A DNA stretch of 55,000 nucleotides from Chrysomallon squamiferum. Lineage: Eukaryota > Mollusca > Gastropoda > Neomphalida > Peltospiridae. The notes beneath the pieces were generated by a model. That model did no database searches and was not told the origin of the DNA. It saw nothing but the letters and a program-made list of their open reading frames with translations. This document shows, one piece after another, positions 22,858 to 37,158 of this stretch. A program made the position numbers and the translations under genes. How positions within the stretch are numbered: the stretch's first letter is position 1; the number at the start of each line of letters is the position of its first letter. The stretch spans positions 4,329,142 to 4,384,141 of the forward strand of contig CM022675.1 of the NCBI GenBank assembly GCA_012295275.1. The letters are read 5' to 3'.

Positions 22858-25595
22858 GAATGAAAATGATGATGATGATAATAACAATAACAATGTATTA
22901 GTGATATTAATAACAATGGGAGGGAAAAAGAAAGAACAAGAAAGATAAAATGTCACATTAACACACAGGAGATATTATTATGACGTAGGTGACAACCATA
23001 TTATGTAACTGTGTGTGTGTGTATTCTCCGCTATTTGTCGATCTGCGCTATTTTAAGACTGCGCTGCGCATTCTAATGATCGGTAAAATGTTTCACTAGA
23101 CACAGCACATCATTATTAAATAAAATAAACAGTGTAAACCTGATCTCAATAATTTTATTTTTATTTGTGACATCCTGTGAATTTGAAGTGCATATTTTTC
23201 AAAATTAAACTAATATAAAACGTGTGGCCTAATTTACATTGAACTATAAATTGAATACAAACACGCTTTGTGTCTAAAATCAATGATATTTAAAGATAAT
23301 GTCACAGGATATAACTAAATAAACAGATAAAGTCAACTTAAAAACAAAAAATATGTAAAATTAAAATTTAGAACATCAGTTTTAAAACTAATGACAAGTT
23401 TCCAGTAAGATTTTGCAGTATATTACTTTATTTTGTTATAAACAATCTTCAAATGAAAATCACAGAACAGACAAGCAGAATATGAAACTGAATCAATTAA
23501 ATCTGCAGACAAAGATTATTATTCTTTACTTGTGCGATACTAATGACAAGTTTCTAGTGAGATTTTGCATATATTATTTATCATAAATTTAGTTATAAAA
23601 CGTGGTGACTACAAAAATGTGACAAAACACGTTGATATCTCATTACTACCTGGGAGACCTGACATTCGTCAACTTCAAAGTTTCTAGTTTAACAAAGTGA
23701 AACAAGTAATTTTGTAGTATGGAGGGTGACTGACATAAATAAATATAAATAACATAAGCGACATTATTTTGTTATAAACAATCTTCAAATAAAAATCACA
23801 GAATAGACAAACAGAATTTTAAACTGAATGAATTTAAAGAATTTATCTGCAGTCAAAGATTATTTTTATTTACCTGTACGACAAAGAATTATAAAAATAC
23901 ATAAACTACATTACAGGTAGAACGTAGACAACTGTGAAGATGATCTAAATTAATTACAGCTGTTTGTTTAATTAGTATTAACATTCTCTGTATGACTGAG
24001 TGTTATAAAACTGAGATATTCTACTTGTGTAATCTCTGTCCCAGGTAATACCACACCCAGATTTTTATGTTTCAAAATCATTCTATATCAAAATCCATTA
24101 TTTATTTTGCATAGATCTTCAATCGTTGTATATCAGTGATAAAATGATATGTTTGTAACAAACCAACAATACACAAGTGCTTGAAATTTACAAACTTAAT
24201 TGTTTTTAAACAAATATGGAAGTTGAAAAGGTTTTTTTGTTTTGTTAGTTTTGTGGGATTTTTAACAAAATGTCTTGTATTTATCAGCATTGCAAAGACC
24301 TGAAGTAGACACTGGTTTTGAATCTAATATTGTCTGTTCTCTTTGTAATCTTACGTGGTCATCCTGAAAATTAGCTGGAAACACGTGTTTATGAAAAGAG
24401 GCTGGAATTACACGCATATGTGAAATTAAGCTGTGAATACGTCTACATGAAAATAAGCTGTGAATACGTCTACATGAAAATAAGCTGTGAATACGTCTAC
24501 ATGAAAATAAGCTGAGAATGCGTCTACAGAAAATAGTTGTTAATATGTCTACAAGAAAATAAGATGCGAATACGTTTACATGAAAATAAGCTGAGAATAC
24601 GTCTACATGAAAATAAGCTGAGAATACGTTTACATGAAAATAAGCTGAGAATACGTTTACATGAAAATATGCTGAGAATACGTCTACATGAAAATAAGCT
24701 GAGAATACGTTTACATGAAAATATGCTGTGAATACGTCTACATGAAAATAAATTGTTAATACGTCTACATGAAAATAAGCTGAGAATAAATCTACTTGGA
24801 AATAAGCTGAGAATACGTCTACATGAAAATATGCTCTGAATACGTCTACATGAAAATATGCTCTGAATACGTCTACATGAAAATAAGCTGTTAATAAGTG
24901 TATGTAAAAATAAAATGGGAATAGCTGTTTATGTTAAAATTAGCAGGAAATAGGTATATATATCTAAAAATAAGCTGGAAATAGGTGTTTATGTGAAAAT
25001 TAGCTTGGAATAGCCGAAAATATGAAAATATGTTATGAAAATTGTGTTTCTGAAAAGAAGTTGAAATTATGTATGTGTCTAATGAAAATAAGTTCGGGTG
25101 TGTCTGGATGTGTGTATGTATACATATATGTATGTATTTATTTATATATGCATGCATGCATGGAGTTGTGTGTGATTGTATGTATCTATGTATGTATGTA
25201 TGCATGCTTATATTGATGCTTACATGCAAGTATGTATTTATGTATTTGTGTATGTATGCCTTATATTTGTATGTATGTTTGTGTGTATTTATGTAATTCA
25301 TACAACTTACATTAGTAAAAGCGACGTGTCACTTTTAATTACACCAACACAAAATGACAAACAGTGTATTCTGTAACCTAAGTACCCATTCACTGATGAA
25401 CTTTTATTGTGAGGCTGCTAGCTGTCTGGGCTGAACCTTTCAGCTGACAAGTTTTACCTTCAGCACACTCGTGACCTGTTTTCCTCTTTCAGTTAATATC
25501 TACTTCCTGCTTGATTTTAGCAAAACTCGGTTTTATATCGTCTTGCATAAGAAGTTTCGTAAATGATAGTAAAAAGGAGAAAACAAAAAGAAATC
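20728..25595. other. Intergenic region between receptors B and C
   Basis: No gene is supported. Contents: an ATT run (about 20820-20910), a TATG/TG tract (about 21423-21484), CA-rich DNA (about 22205-22330), an AAT run (about 22806-22857), a locally duplicated block (about 23435-23530 and 23765-23880), the 27-bp minisatellite (about 24420-24900), a TATG tract (about 25080-25290) and the conserved promoter-proximal block (about 25470-25595). Confidence 0.6.
24420..24900. repeat. 27-bp minisatellite upstream of receptor C, about 17 units
   Basis: The unit is about CTGAGAATACGTCTACATGA plus AAATAAG, with drift. 27 is a multiple of three, so a nine-residue periodic frame stays open. The same repeat with fewer units lies upstream of D. 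Confidence 0.85.
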
Positions 25596-28500
25596 ATGAA
25601 CTTAGTAACAGCACTGACTATATTAACGATCTACAATCAGACAGCAGGTGCAGAAAGACTAAGTGAGTTTATTATTTATTTAAATTAATTTTAATTTGTT
25701 TTTCAAGTTTTTTCAAAAATGTATAAGACAAGGGGCATAATTTAAAATTTTAAACTTTATTGAAGTGATACTTAGTGAATAACAAGGATTTTAGAATTGT
25801 TATTTCTTGTATATTCTGATTATATTTTAAGGTTAAAAATCAGAAATTTTCTAAAAATCGTGTCTAATGTATGTCTGTTTGATTTTTAACATGAAATGCT
25901 CGTATCATATTTAATAATAACAGGAAAACAATAATAACCTCGACAATAAGAACAGTAACAAAACGAACGACAGCAACAATAATAATATCAGTAACAACAT
26001 CAAGAGCAATAAACAAACGACATAAACAAACAACAATAATGATAGTGATTAATATGAAATAAATGCATAGTGTGACAACAAAAAGATAATACAATTTAAC
26101 TTAGAGTTTCAACTTAAGATAACATGTCTTAACATACGGTAAAACATTAATTTATAACATAAACTAGCATGTTTTAACATTATTTTTAAAAATAAACTCC
26201 TTACTATAAACGGAAAAGTACATAAAATAGCTTAATATAACGTAATTATAACGTGTTATATAAAATAACAAAATATAACGTAACGTAATATAACTAAAAT
26301 AATAACATAGCAATATTAGTTATTACAATATGACAACATATGACTAAAACACACAATGACATAAAAAGGTCAGTATTTATAAATGGGATCAATATAATGC
26401 GACAAAAATAATTTGTAATATTAATACTATAATATAACATAACTTGACTTGAGCAAACCATAACATAAAAAAAATATATATTTATAAATTTGTACAACAA
26501 ATATCAATATAAATAATTAAGATAATTATTAATAAATTAACACAGGTCCGTGGTCTGACAGAAAACAAGAAGAAATGTTAGAAGAATATTTTACACTGGA
26601 TAAAAAACAAACTTGGTGGGAGGCAGCGTATTCTGGCTGTGAGGAGGCAGGAGGCAGACTCGTTGTTCGTCATTCTGGTTTAGACTACGACAAACTTGAT
26701 TCCTTGATGGAAAAAGACACAAACTATTGGGTAGGAGCTTTAGAGACGTATACACCGTGGAAATGGACTGGTGAGTATTCTCTTATTATTAATCTCATAG
26801 TCGTTTACAAAATAAATAAATGTTTCATGTTTTATCAAAGTTTTACTTTATAAATTGATCATTGTCTACGTCATGAACAGTAAGAACAGAATCACTAATA
26901 ACAATTATAGCACAGTTTTTGTTGTTGTTATTGTTTTCAGATTCCAATGACAAATTATTCCAGTACGTTGGAGATATCGATGTTGGGAGTTTGAGTAGTA
27001 AATACACAATACAAGACAATGATGCTTTTAAATGCTTCCAGCAATGTAAACCGAGCAATGGAAAAATTGGTTTACAGGTGGGTAAATTCTTCTCTTCATA
27101 AAGACTGAATTAAAAACAAAAAGTGTTAAATATATACTTGTTTTATATTACATGAAACACACACAGACAAATAGGACACACAGACAGATATACTTCTACT
27201 ATTAATGTGTCACTGCGACATCCAGTTCATCATCATCTTGTTCTACTGCTATTTCCACTTCTACCATTACTACTACCACTATCCTTCTTCTTCTTCTTTT
27301 TATTATTATTGATATTATTGTTGTTGTTCTTGTGTTTATATTACTACAATTTATTTGCACATTTTTCTAGGTTATTTTTTGTTATTATTGCTATTAATTT
27401 TGTATTTTTAGGGAAAGCAGTGTTACTGTAAAATCTCTGACACAGCAAGTCCTGTGAAGTCAACTACAAAACGAGTTCGATGTGCAGGGACATATGAAGA
27501 ATACTGCGGAGGACGAAACACAATTTCTGTTTATAGAATAGGTGACACTAATAATTTTAATATATATTTTTTTCTCTTTTTTTTTCTTTTTTTGATTTGT
27601 AATATCGTCAGTAGATGAAGTTTTAAGTTTGTGATTTTGAATGAATAAACAAGCGAATATATGAATGTATAAAAGTACGAGCGAATGAATGAATGAATGA
27701 ACGAATGATCGAAAGGACGAACAAATGAATGAATGAATCAGTCAATGATTTAAGATTCCTCGATATAGTGATAATTATAATAATATATAAATCACTTCAT
27801 TACAGATCTTCCGTCTTCAGTTAAAATCGACGACAGCGCTGACGGAATCAAGCGCTGCGGCTACGTCAAGTTCAATTCTGACAGTTTTACAATTGGTTTT
27901 CAAAACTGTGACAGCTACAGAGCATACGTAATGTATACAGGTCATTTTATTTTAAAATAGATGAGTCAGTATTTTTAGTTACAATGGCTATAATTAAAGT
28001 AATGAATGAATGAATGAATGATTAATAATAATAATAATAATAAAAGGAAAATTAGTTGAAGTATCAAAAGTAAAGGTAGAAGTAGTATTAGTAATAGTAG
28101 TAGTACCAAGAGTAGGAGTAAGTAGTAAGTAATGAAGTGATTAAACAAATAAATGATCAGTTACAGTTTACAATACATGTTGGCTTTGTTCTTTCTTATT
28201 TATTTATTTATATATTTATTTTATTTTATTTTATTTTTTTCTTTTTTTTTTCTCTTATTATAATTTTTTTGTTCTTGTTGAATTTTTCTAATTATTTATT
28301 TATTTATTTTCGTATTTTTTAAACTTTATTTTATTTTTATTTTTATTATTTACTTATTTTTTGCTGTCTCTTAGAGATGAACGCATTAACATCACTTCTT
28401 CAATGGTGGATCGAAAGTTCACTTTGCACATCTGTGATATGTATTTCACTAAAGAACAAGATGACATGGAATAATGCGGATTATCGGATCGATTTATCTA

Positions 28501-29104
28501 AGCTAACGGACAATACACTCTCAGCTATGAAAATACTTTTAGCAAAACCAGAAAGACAGAAGCGATCATACTGGATTGCACTTCACAGAGAAGTTAAATG
28601 GAGGTCGATTAACGGTATCTTTAGAATCTTTAGACTTATTTATTTATTTTATTTTACTTTTTTTTGTTTTATTCCATTTTATTTCATTTGCATACTCAAA
28701 TATTTTTTTTTATCTATCTATCTAGTGTATTTATGTATTTGTCTATATATATATATATATATTCAAGCTTTGTTTAATTCTATTCATTTATTTGCTTATT
28801 GTTCAGGAAATGAGCTGTGGTACTTGAAACATTTTTCTGACAAAAGGAAGTTTCTTAGAAGTTTAGTTTGGTTTGTTCAGAGTACAGATGATGAATTAAA
28901 TGATTATTATTATTACTCTCCACACACAAAACTTCAGACTCTTTGTCAGAAATGTGAGTATAAACTACCAGTAATAAATACGTGTGTGCATTTTTTCAAA
29001 TCTTGTTATGTATATATGTAGGTATGTATTATGCATGTCATAATTAACATATTTTTCCATTTCAGCATCATCTGTCTATAATTTAAAAGAATAATAATAA
29101 TAAC

Positions 29105-29141
<37 letters not shown>

Positions 29142-30893
29142 CTAAAAGATGTGTTTAATAAGTTTTTATGAAAAAAATCTAATGGCTTTTCGAGATAATC
29201 TTTTATATATTTACAGATAATGTAACTGCACCAATATCAACGTCCACATCAGTGACAACAACTGCGAACCAGACCCCCCAAAACCCCTACTAGCTACTAC
29301 GCCAAAAGTGTCAACTTCCATGCTTTTCTCCAAACCATCATTTTCTAGTACTTCTGAACCAGCAAGATCAGGGGCGATAATTCCAACAAAACAATCCGCT
29401 GACATAAAGCTTCCATCAAAAAAGTCAGGTTAGTTTTAATTTTACTATTTTGTTTTAATAGTTTAAATTTTTTTTTCTTTCTATACCTGTTTGTCTGTGC
29501 TAGATTAATTTTTATTTAATTTACATGAATTATTTCACTTGTTTTTAATTTACTAACTTGTTTTTTATTTTACTAGCTTTGTGTTAATTTACTAGATTTA
29601 TTCTGGTAATCTTATTAAATTTAATTAATATATATATATATATATATATCAGTATTCTTTGTAACTATCTCTTTTTTCTTTTGACTTAGCAAATTTCATG
29701 TGAAAAATGGAAAAATAATTTACAAAGACTATTTCGATACTAAGTGACAAAAAATAACTAACTAACTAATTAAATAAATAAATAAATAAAAAACATTTAC
29801 ATAGATAATTGTTCTTAGATTAAATTCAATGTTATTATGTAATTATTTTCAGCATATGTTGGTGGTGCTGTCGCTGCTGTTGTAGTGGTGTTGGTTGTTA
29901 TTGCTGTCGTCGTAGTTTGGACTAAACGGTGAACATTTGTTGTAATCAATTATTAAAGAAAATTATGAAATTCATGAAGCAGAAACATAGGGAAAAAGGA
30001 TTAAAAAAGGATGACATATGAAAAAAAAATAAAGAAGAAAAAAAAGAATGAATGAATGAAAAAAGAAAGAAAAATTATGTCTTCTTTATCATATTTGTTA
30101 GAAATGCTAAAACAAAATAAAAGATGGTGAAATAAAAATATGAATGAAAGAAAAAAATCTACAGATTTCATTGTTATTCTTCTCAGTTAACGTCAGTTTA
30201 ATTTGAAATGTAAAATAGTTTTTCCTTTGAATTATCAGAGTCGTCACGACAGAAACTCGTATAATAAAACTAACTTAGTATTTCACAGTTTAAATTTAAA
30301 TAATGTCTTCATTTTTCAGAACACGTCGATTTTGTTTTAAAACTCAGAAGTTACCAGAATCAAGAATTAATTTTAGCAAAAGAAACAATGAAATCAGCTC
30401 TGCTGAACATTTAAAACGTGATCACACAAATTCGAGTTTTGATGTAACAACGACATCGACGTCGGCAGATCATGAATCTGAATCAGAAAATCAAGGAAAC
30501 CACAGTGTTTACTACAACGTCCCAAACGGAGTTACTGTCAACGTGGAAAACAGAAATGATAACGACTACGACATCGCAGACGTTAAAGCACTTCCCATTA
30601 ACAGATCTACTGGAGACTACGACACAGCGGATATCAAAACAGCTACTACTACAACGTCTGAAGTGGACAATCATCTCTCAGGCAGCCATGACGGAGACTA
30701 CAACAACATAGACACAACAAATACGACAACTCGTACATCTAACATCTACAACAACCTTGCTGAGGACGACAACGGTGACTATGACAGCTACGATAAGGAA
30801 AAGGTAACAACTACGTCTCATGTCTACAGCCAGCTTGGTTTCGACAAAGACAGCGCCTACGACAGCACAAGCAAAGAAAAGACAACTATCTGA
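25596..30893 (+). pseudogene. Receptor C: paralog with stop in the stalk and shortened tail
   Basis: Exons: 25596-25662, 26546-26770, 26941-27077, 27412-27541, 27806-27940, 28375-28614, 28807-28953, 29217-29428, 29853-29928, 30320-30893. Exons 1-7 are open and in phase, giving signal peptide, CTLD1, WSC and CTLD2. Exon 8 is 212 nt, five more than in A, and carries an in-frame TAG at 29291-29293 just before the membrane segment. In exon 10 a deletion after AAGACAACT shifts the frame to a TGA at 30891-30893; the homologous tail continues, broken by further indels, to about 31165. If expressed, C could give a soluble ectodomain, or, by skipping the symmetrical exon 8, a receptor with a tail keeping only two YxxL repeats (YNNL, YSQL). 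Its TATATAAAA-like sequence is also lost (GTAAATGATAG). Confidence 0.75.
29291..29293 (+). other. Premature stop in exon 8 of receptor C
   Basis: TAG in the frame carried from exon 7, next to a C-rich stretch (CCCCCC at about 29274-29279) where bases differ from A. The five extra bases also break the frame into exon 9. Confidence 0.75.
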
Positions 30894-31417
30894 CGCCTAC
30901 ATCCACCTCGATTATTATGAAGACTACAACACCATGAGACAGAAACCCTGCAACATCGACAACAACATCAGAACCTTATAGCCAGCCATCTTAACCAACC
31001 TGACGGTGAAACTACGACATCGCTTGATACTGCTACGTCAGCTTTACCAGTCCCCAGTCTGTGTAGACATACTGCCTCGTCTAACAATCTAATTCCCACT
31101 AGGAAATCCGAAATATTTGATAACATCCACGACGATTCCGACAACAACGACAACGTTTCTAAAAGCAGCTGATCTGTTTATTTTGTTCTGGAAAATTTGT
31201 ATTGAAAAGAATCTCACTAGTAACTCGATCGATATTTTGATGCGTTTCTGCTAGGAAGTGTTTTGTTTTTTAAACCTATGTTATCAGAGTCTCAAACCAG
31301 AGTTTCTTTTATTACTTTCTCATTTTTTTATTTTTGTTGTTGTTGTTGTTGTTGTTATTTTTTTACATTACAAGTGTTTCATAATATATTATATTATATT
31401 ATATTATTATTATATTA

Positions 31418-31484
<67 letters not shown>

Positions 31485-31812
31485 TTACACCCTATTTCAG
31501 TGTTTCCTAACAACTTGTTTTTTGATTGTTATTTTTTTTTAAATCCCATGTTAATAGTTTCTCATAGTGTTTTTCATTGTTTGCATTATTTGTATTTTTC
31601 TTTACATTGCTATATGTTGTATTTGTGCTTTATCCCAATATCTAAATGTTCTTTTTGTTAGTGCGATTTATTTTTCAAATTATTCCTGAGTTATGTGAGA
31701 TCTGTTCTTATACGTTAACATTTTTAGTATTAATCTGCACTGATGCAAAATTTGTCACTTGAAGGAAGTGTTTTCTAAAATCCACGTTAACAGTTACTTT
31801 TTTGTTTTGTTC

Positions 31813-31894
<82 letters not shown>

Positions 31895-34800
31895 TTGTTT
31901 TTTTGTTTATATTGTTGTTGTTCTCCGTTTCGTACTGGAAGTCTGTTTTATACTAACTTTTTAATATTAATCTAACTTTATTGTGATACAGTAAACCTCG
32001 CTACTATTCAAATGGATCATCAGGTAAATCGATATATTTTGACTTTCGAATGATTGATTTATTCTCTGTTTCAAGGGCTGATGAATAAAAACTGGATAAA
32101 TTGAAAATTTGAATTCTTAATTTTGTGTTTTTGCACCAGTGTTACTTTGTAGAAAATATTTTAGTTTTATTTGAAATACTTTGGAACAGCTGCCATTTTG
32201 TTATGTTTTTCTGAACGTGTATCACTAACATCGTTCATACTCTACTTGTTACGTTCACGAGGTTTTGTCTTCGAGTTTTCTTCATATAAACAGCCTCGAC
32301 CAAACACAGATTAAATATCTTAGGTACATCTGATTGTCCAGTGTAAAAGGTTTTGTCACCCGAAAGTAGTAGAAAAACTTGATGAAAAATTTCTGTAAAG
32401 TCTGTCAACTATTTTCGGGAGACAATCTCGTTTCCGAAGGAGCTTTTGAAGTTACAGATTTCCTCAAAACAGCAACTGTGTGCAAACGTCACCAAAATAA
32501 ATTGAACATAAAAAAATGCGTAGCTTTTGGACTATTTAACTGACGTCACAACACATATACACACACACACATGAACATACACAAACACTCATACACGTCT
32601 TTCTGGATGTATATTCGTATTCATTTGTGTTATGTTACTTTTCATTTTGTAATAAATTCTGAATGAAGTAAACAATTCTTACTTATATTTATAGAGACTC
32701 AGTCTGAATCCTGGTTATTTATGTTCCAGAGTTCGGAGAAAACATTTTGTTTCAGAAACAAATTTGGATTTACATTTGTAATTGGAGGATTTTATACAAG
32801 AATAGTTGTTCAGGCATTGCTAAACATTAGAACACAGATTATAGAAATGTGCTGTTGAAAAAAGACGTCACTGATTAACACCAAGAGAAGACAACTGTGA
32901 TATCACTTTATTTTTGTTTTACATTTCTACTGCAACAGAGAAATTAATTAATTGAAAGTTAATTTACTTCCCAAAAGATAAACGTGAAAAGTATTTGTCA
33001 AAAGAAGCGCTACTGGTGCGGGGAGGGGGGGGGGGGGGTCGAGTGTTTGACATTTCAGTCAACATTTGAACATTTTTAACGTTGATTTTCAAGAACCCAG
33101 ATTCAGAGACTTTTTTTTTTTCTTTTTACACAAAATAAATTCAGGTCTATTTCAAGCTGTACTAACAAATTCCATTCAATGAAGTCAGTTTCGGAGAGTG
33201 AGGAGCTCTCTAAAGGAGAGAAACACAATTGTGAAACTAAGTTTAATGTAATAATTTTATTTCTGCTGTTTTTGCGAGACATCATTATTAAATACATTTT
33301 ATTTTTATTTGTGACATTCTGTGAATTTGAACTGCACTTTTTCCGTAATTAAACTAATACAAAACGTGTGGCCTAATTTACATTGAACTACAAATTGAAT
33401 ACAAACAGGCTTTGTGTCTAAAATCAAGTAGATTTATAGACAATGTCACAGGATACAAGTAAATAAATAGATAAACTGAACTTAAAAACCAAAAATATGT
33501 AAAATTAAAATGTTAATACTAATGACAAGTTTCTAGTAAGATTTTGCAGTATATTACTTTATTTTGTTATAAACAATCTTCAAATCAAAAACACAGAACA
33601 GACAGAATTTGAAACTGAATCAATTTAAAGCATTTATCTGCAGACAAAGATTATTATTCTTTACTTGTACGATACAGAATTTTAAAAATACATTAACTAC
33701 TTTACAGGTAGAACTTAGCCAACTGTGAAGATGATCTAAATTAATTACATCTGTTTGTTTAATTAGTATTAACATTCTCTGTATGACTGAGTGTTATAAA
33801 ACTGAGATATACTACTTGTGTAATCTCTGTCCCAGGTAATACCCCACCCAGATTTTTATGTTTCAGAATCTTTCTGTAAGAAAACAGCTGGACTCCATTG
33901 TTTATATTGCACAGATCTTCAAACATTGTATATTAATGATAAAATGATATGTTTGTAACCAACCAACAATACACAAGTGCTTGAAATTTACAAACTTAAT
34001 TGTTTTTAAACAAATATGACAGGTGAAAAGATGTTGTTTTTTTGTTAGTTTTGTGGGGTTTTATACAAAATGTCTTGCATTTATCAGTTTTGCAAAGAAC
34101 TGAAGTAGACACTGGTTTTGAATCTAATATTGTCTCTCTACTCTTTGTAATCTTACGTGGTCAGCCTGAAAATTAGCTGGAAACACGTGTTTATGAAAAA
34201 AGACTGGAAATACATGTGTATGTGAAATTAAGCTGTGAATGCTCTACATGAAAATAAGCTGAGAATACGTCTACATGAAAATAAGCTGAGAATACGTCTA
34301 CATGAAAATAAGCTGAGAATACGTCTACATGAAAATAAGCTGCGAATACGTCTACATGAAAATAAGCTGCGAATACGTCTACATGAAAATAAGATGTGAA
34401 TAAGTCTACATGAAAATAAGCTGTGAATAAGTGTTTATACAAATAAAATCGGAATAGCTGTTTATGTGAAAATAAGCAGGAAATAGGTATATATATCTAA
34501 GAATAAGCAGGAAATAGGTGTTTATGTGAAAATGAGCTTGGAATAGCCGAAAATATGAAAATATATTATGAAAATTGTGATTCTGAAAAGAAGTTGAAAT
34601 GATATATGTGTCTAATATGTGAAAATGAATTGGGAAAAGTTGTATGAAAATAAATCGAGCATGTATTTGTTTTTCTGTGTGTTTGTACGTGGGTGTGTCT
34701 GGATGTGTGTATGTATACATATGTATGTATTTATTTGTATATGCATACATGCATGGAGTTGTGTATGGATTAATGCATGTATGGATTTATACATTGTGTA

Positions 34801-35210
34801 TATATATATACGTTATGTATGTATGCATTACGTATATATATTTGATTGTATGTATCTATGTATGTATGTATGCTTGTATGGAGGCTTACATGTTTGTATG
34901 TATTTATGTAATTCATACAACTTACATTAGTAAAAGCGACGTGTCACTTTTAATTATACTAACACAAAACAACAAACAGTGTATTCTGTAACCTAAGTAC
35001 CCATTCACTCATGAACTTTTATTGTGAGGCTGCTAGCTGTCTGGGCTGAACGTTTCAGCTGACAAGTTTTACCTTCAGCACACTCGTGACCTGTTTTCCT
35101 CTTTCAGTTAATATCTACGTCCTGCTTGATTTTAGCAAAACTCGGTTTTATATCGTCTTGCATAAGAAGTTTCGTAAATGATAGTAAAAAGGAGAAAACA
35201 AAAAGAAATC
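30894..35210. other. Broken tail remnant of C and intergenic region C-D
   Basis: 30894-31165 is decayed tail sequence of C. After it come ATT runs (about 31414-31483 and 31814-31894), blocks shared with the regions after A and B, a G run (about 33018-33038), blocks shared with the region upstream of C (from about 33510), the 27-bp minisatellite (about 34225-34435), a TATG tract (about 34680-34900) and the promoter-proximal block. No gene is supported. Confidence 0.6.
34225..34435. repeat. 27-bp minisatellite upstream of receptor D, about eight units
   Basis: Same unit as at 24420-24900 but about half the copy number, although the flanks are nearly identical to those of C. Either expansion or contraction followed the duplication. 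Confidence 0.85.
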
Positions 35211-37158
35211 ATGAATTTAGTAACTGCAGTGATTATATTAACGATCTACAATCAGATAGCAGGTGCAGAAAGACTAAGTAAGTTTATTATTTATTTAAAT
35301 TAATTTTAATTTGTTTTTCAAGTCTTTTCAAAAATGTATAAGGCAAGGGGCATAATTTAAAATTTTAAACTTTATTGAAGTGATACTTAGTGAATAACAA
35401 GGATTTTAGAATTGTTATTTCTTGTATATTCTGATTATATTTTAAGGTTAAAAATCAGAAATTTTCTAAAAATCGTGTCTAATGTATGTCTGTTTGATTT
35501 TTAACATGAAATGCTCGTATCATATTTAATAATAACAGGAAAACAATAACAACATCGACAATAAGAACAGTAACAACACGAACGACAACAACAATAATAA
35601 TATCAGTAACAACATCAAGAGCAATAAACAAACGACATAAACAAACAACAATAATGATAGTGATTAATATGAAATAACTGCATAGTGTAACAGCAAAAAG
35701 ATAATACAATTTAACTTAGAGTTTCAACTTAAGATAACATGTCTTAACATACGGTTAAAACATTAATTTATAACATAAACTAGCATGTTTTAACATTATT
35801 TTTTAAAAATAAACTCCTTACTATAAACGGAAAAGTACATAAAATACCTTAATATAACGTAATTATAACGTGTTATATAAAATAACAAAATATAACGTAA
35901 CGTAATATAACTAAAATAATAACATAGCAATATTAGTTATTACAATATGACAACATATGACTAAAACACACAATGACATAAAAAGGTCAGTATTTATAAA
36001 TGGGATCAATATAATGCGACAAAAATAATTTGTAATATTAATACTATAATATAACATAACTTGACTTGAGCAAACCATAACATAAAAAAAATATATATTT
36101 ATAAATTTGTACAACAAATATCAATATAAATAACTAAGATAAATATTAATAAATTAACACAGGTTCGTGGTCTGACAGAAAACAAGAAGAAATGTTAGAA
36201 GAATATTTTACACTGGATAAAAAACAAACTTGGTGGGAGGCAGCGTATTCTGGCTGTGAGGAGGCAGGAGGCAGACTCGTTGTTCGTCATTCTGGTTTAG
36301 ACTACAAAAAACTTGATTCCTTGATGGAAAAAGACACAAACTATTGGGTAGGAGCTTTAGAGACGTATACACCGTGGAAATGGACTGGTGAGTATTCTCT
36401 TATTATTAATCTCATAGTCGTTTACAAAATAAATACATGTTTCATGTTTTATCAAAGTTTTACTTTATAAATTGATCATTGTCTACGTCATGAACAGTAA
36501 GAACAGAATCACTAATAACAATTATAGCACAGTTTTTGTTGTTGTTATTGTTTTCAGATTCCAATGACAAATTATTCCAGTACGTTGGAGATACTGATGT
36601 TGGGAGTTTGAGTAGTAAATACTCAATACAAGACAATGATGCTTTTAAATGCTTCCAGCAATGTAAACCGAGCAATGGAAGAATTGGTTTACAGGTTGGT
36701 AAATTCTTCTCTTCATAAAGACTGAATTAAAAACAAAAAGTGTTAAATATATACTTGTTTTATATTACATGAAACACACACAGACAAATAGGACACACAG
36801 ACAGATATACTTCTACTATTAATGTGTCACTGCGACATCCAGTTCATCATCATCTTGTTCTACTGCTATTTCCACTTCTACCATTACTACTACCACTATC
36901 CTTCTTCTTCTTCTTTTTATTATTATTGATATTATTGTTGTTGTTCTTGTGTTTATATTACTACAATTTATTTGCACATTTTTCTAGGTTATTTTTTGTT
37001 ATTATTGCTATTAATTTTGTATTATTAGGGAAAGCAGTGTTACTGTAAAATCTCTGACACAGTAAGTCCTGTGAAGTCAACTACAAAACGAGTTCGATGT
37101 GCAGGGACATATGAAGAATACTGCGGAGGACGAAACACAATTTCTGTTTATAGAATAG
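35211..37158 (+). pseudogene. Receptor D: truncated paralog, exons 1-4 only
   Basis: Exons 35211-35277, 36163-36387, 36558-36694 and 37029-37158 encode signal peptide, CTLD1 N-half and WSC, all open and in phase. Exons 5-10 are absent: intron 4 runs into unrelated DNA after about 37387. Small differences from C include SSWSD at the exon 1/2 junction and DTVSP in exon 4. Without a downstream acceptor in its own family it cannot make the full receptor. Splicing onward into other exons is discussed in the findings. Confidence 0.8.

Noticed and set aside
24537-24731. Nine-residue periodic open frame
   Set aside because: Product of the 27-bp minisatellite; no start context or homologous protein.
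24420-24900. Possible CRISPR-like array
   Set aside because: Repeats are directly adjacent with no unique spacers, and the genome is eukaryotic.
33018-33038. G run as a possible G-quadruplex regulator
   Set aside because: A single near-uninterrupted G run in intergenic DNA, not conserved in the other units. It could be simple-repeat slippage or a sequencing artefact.
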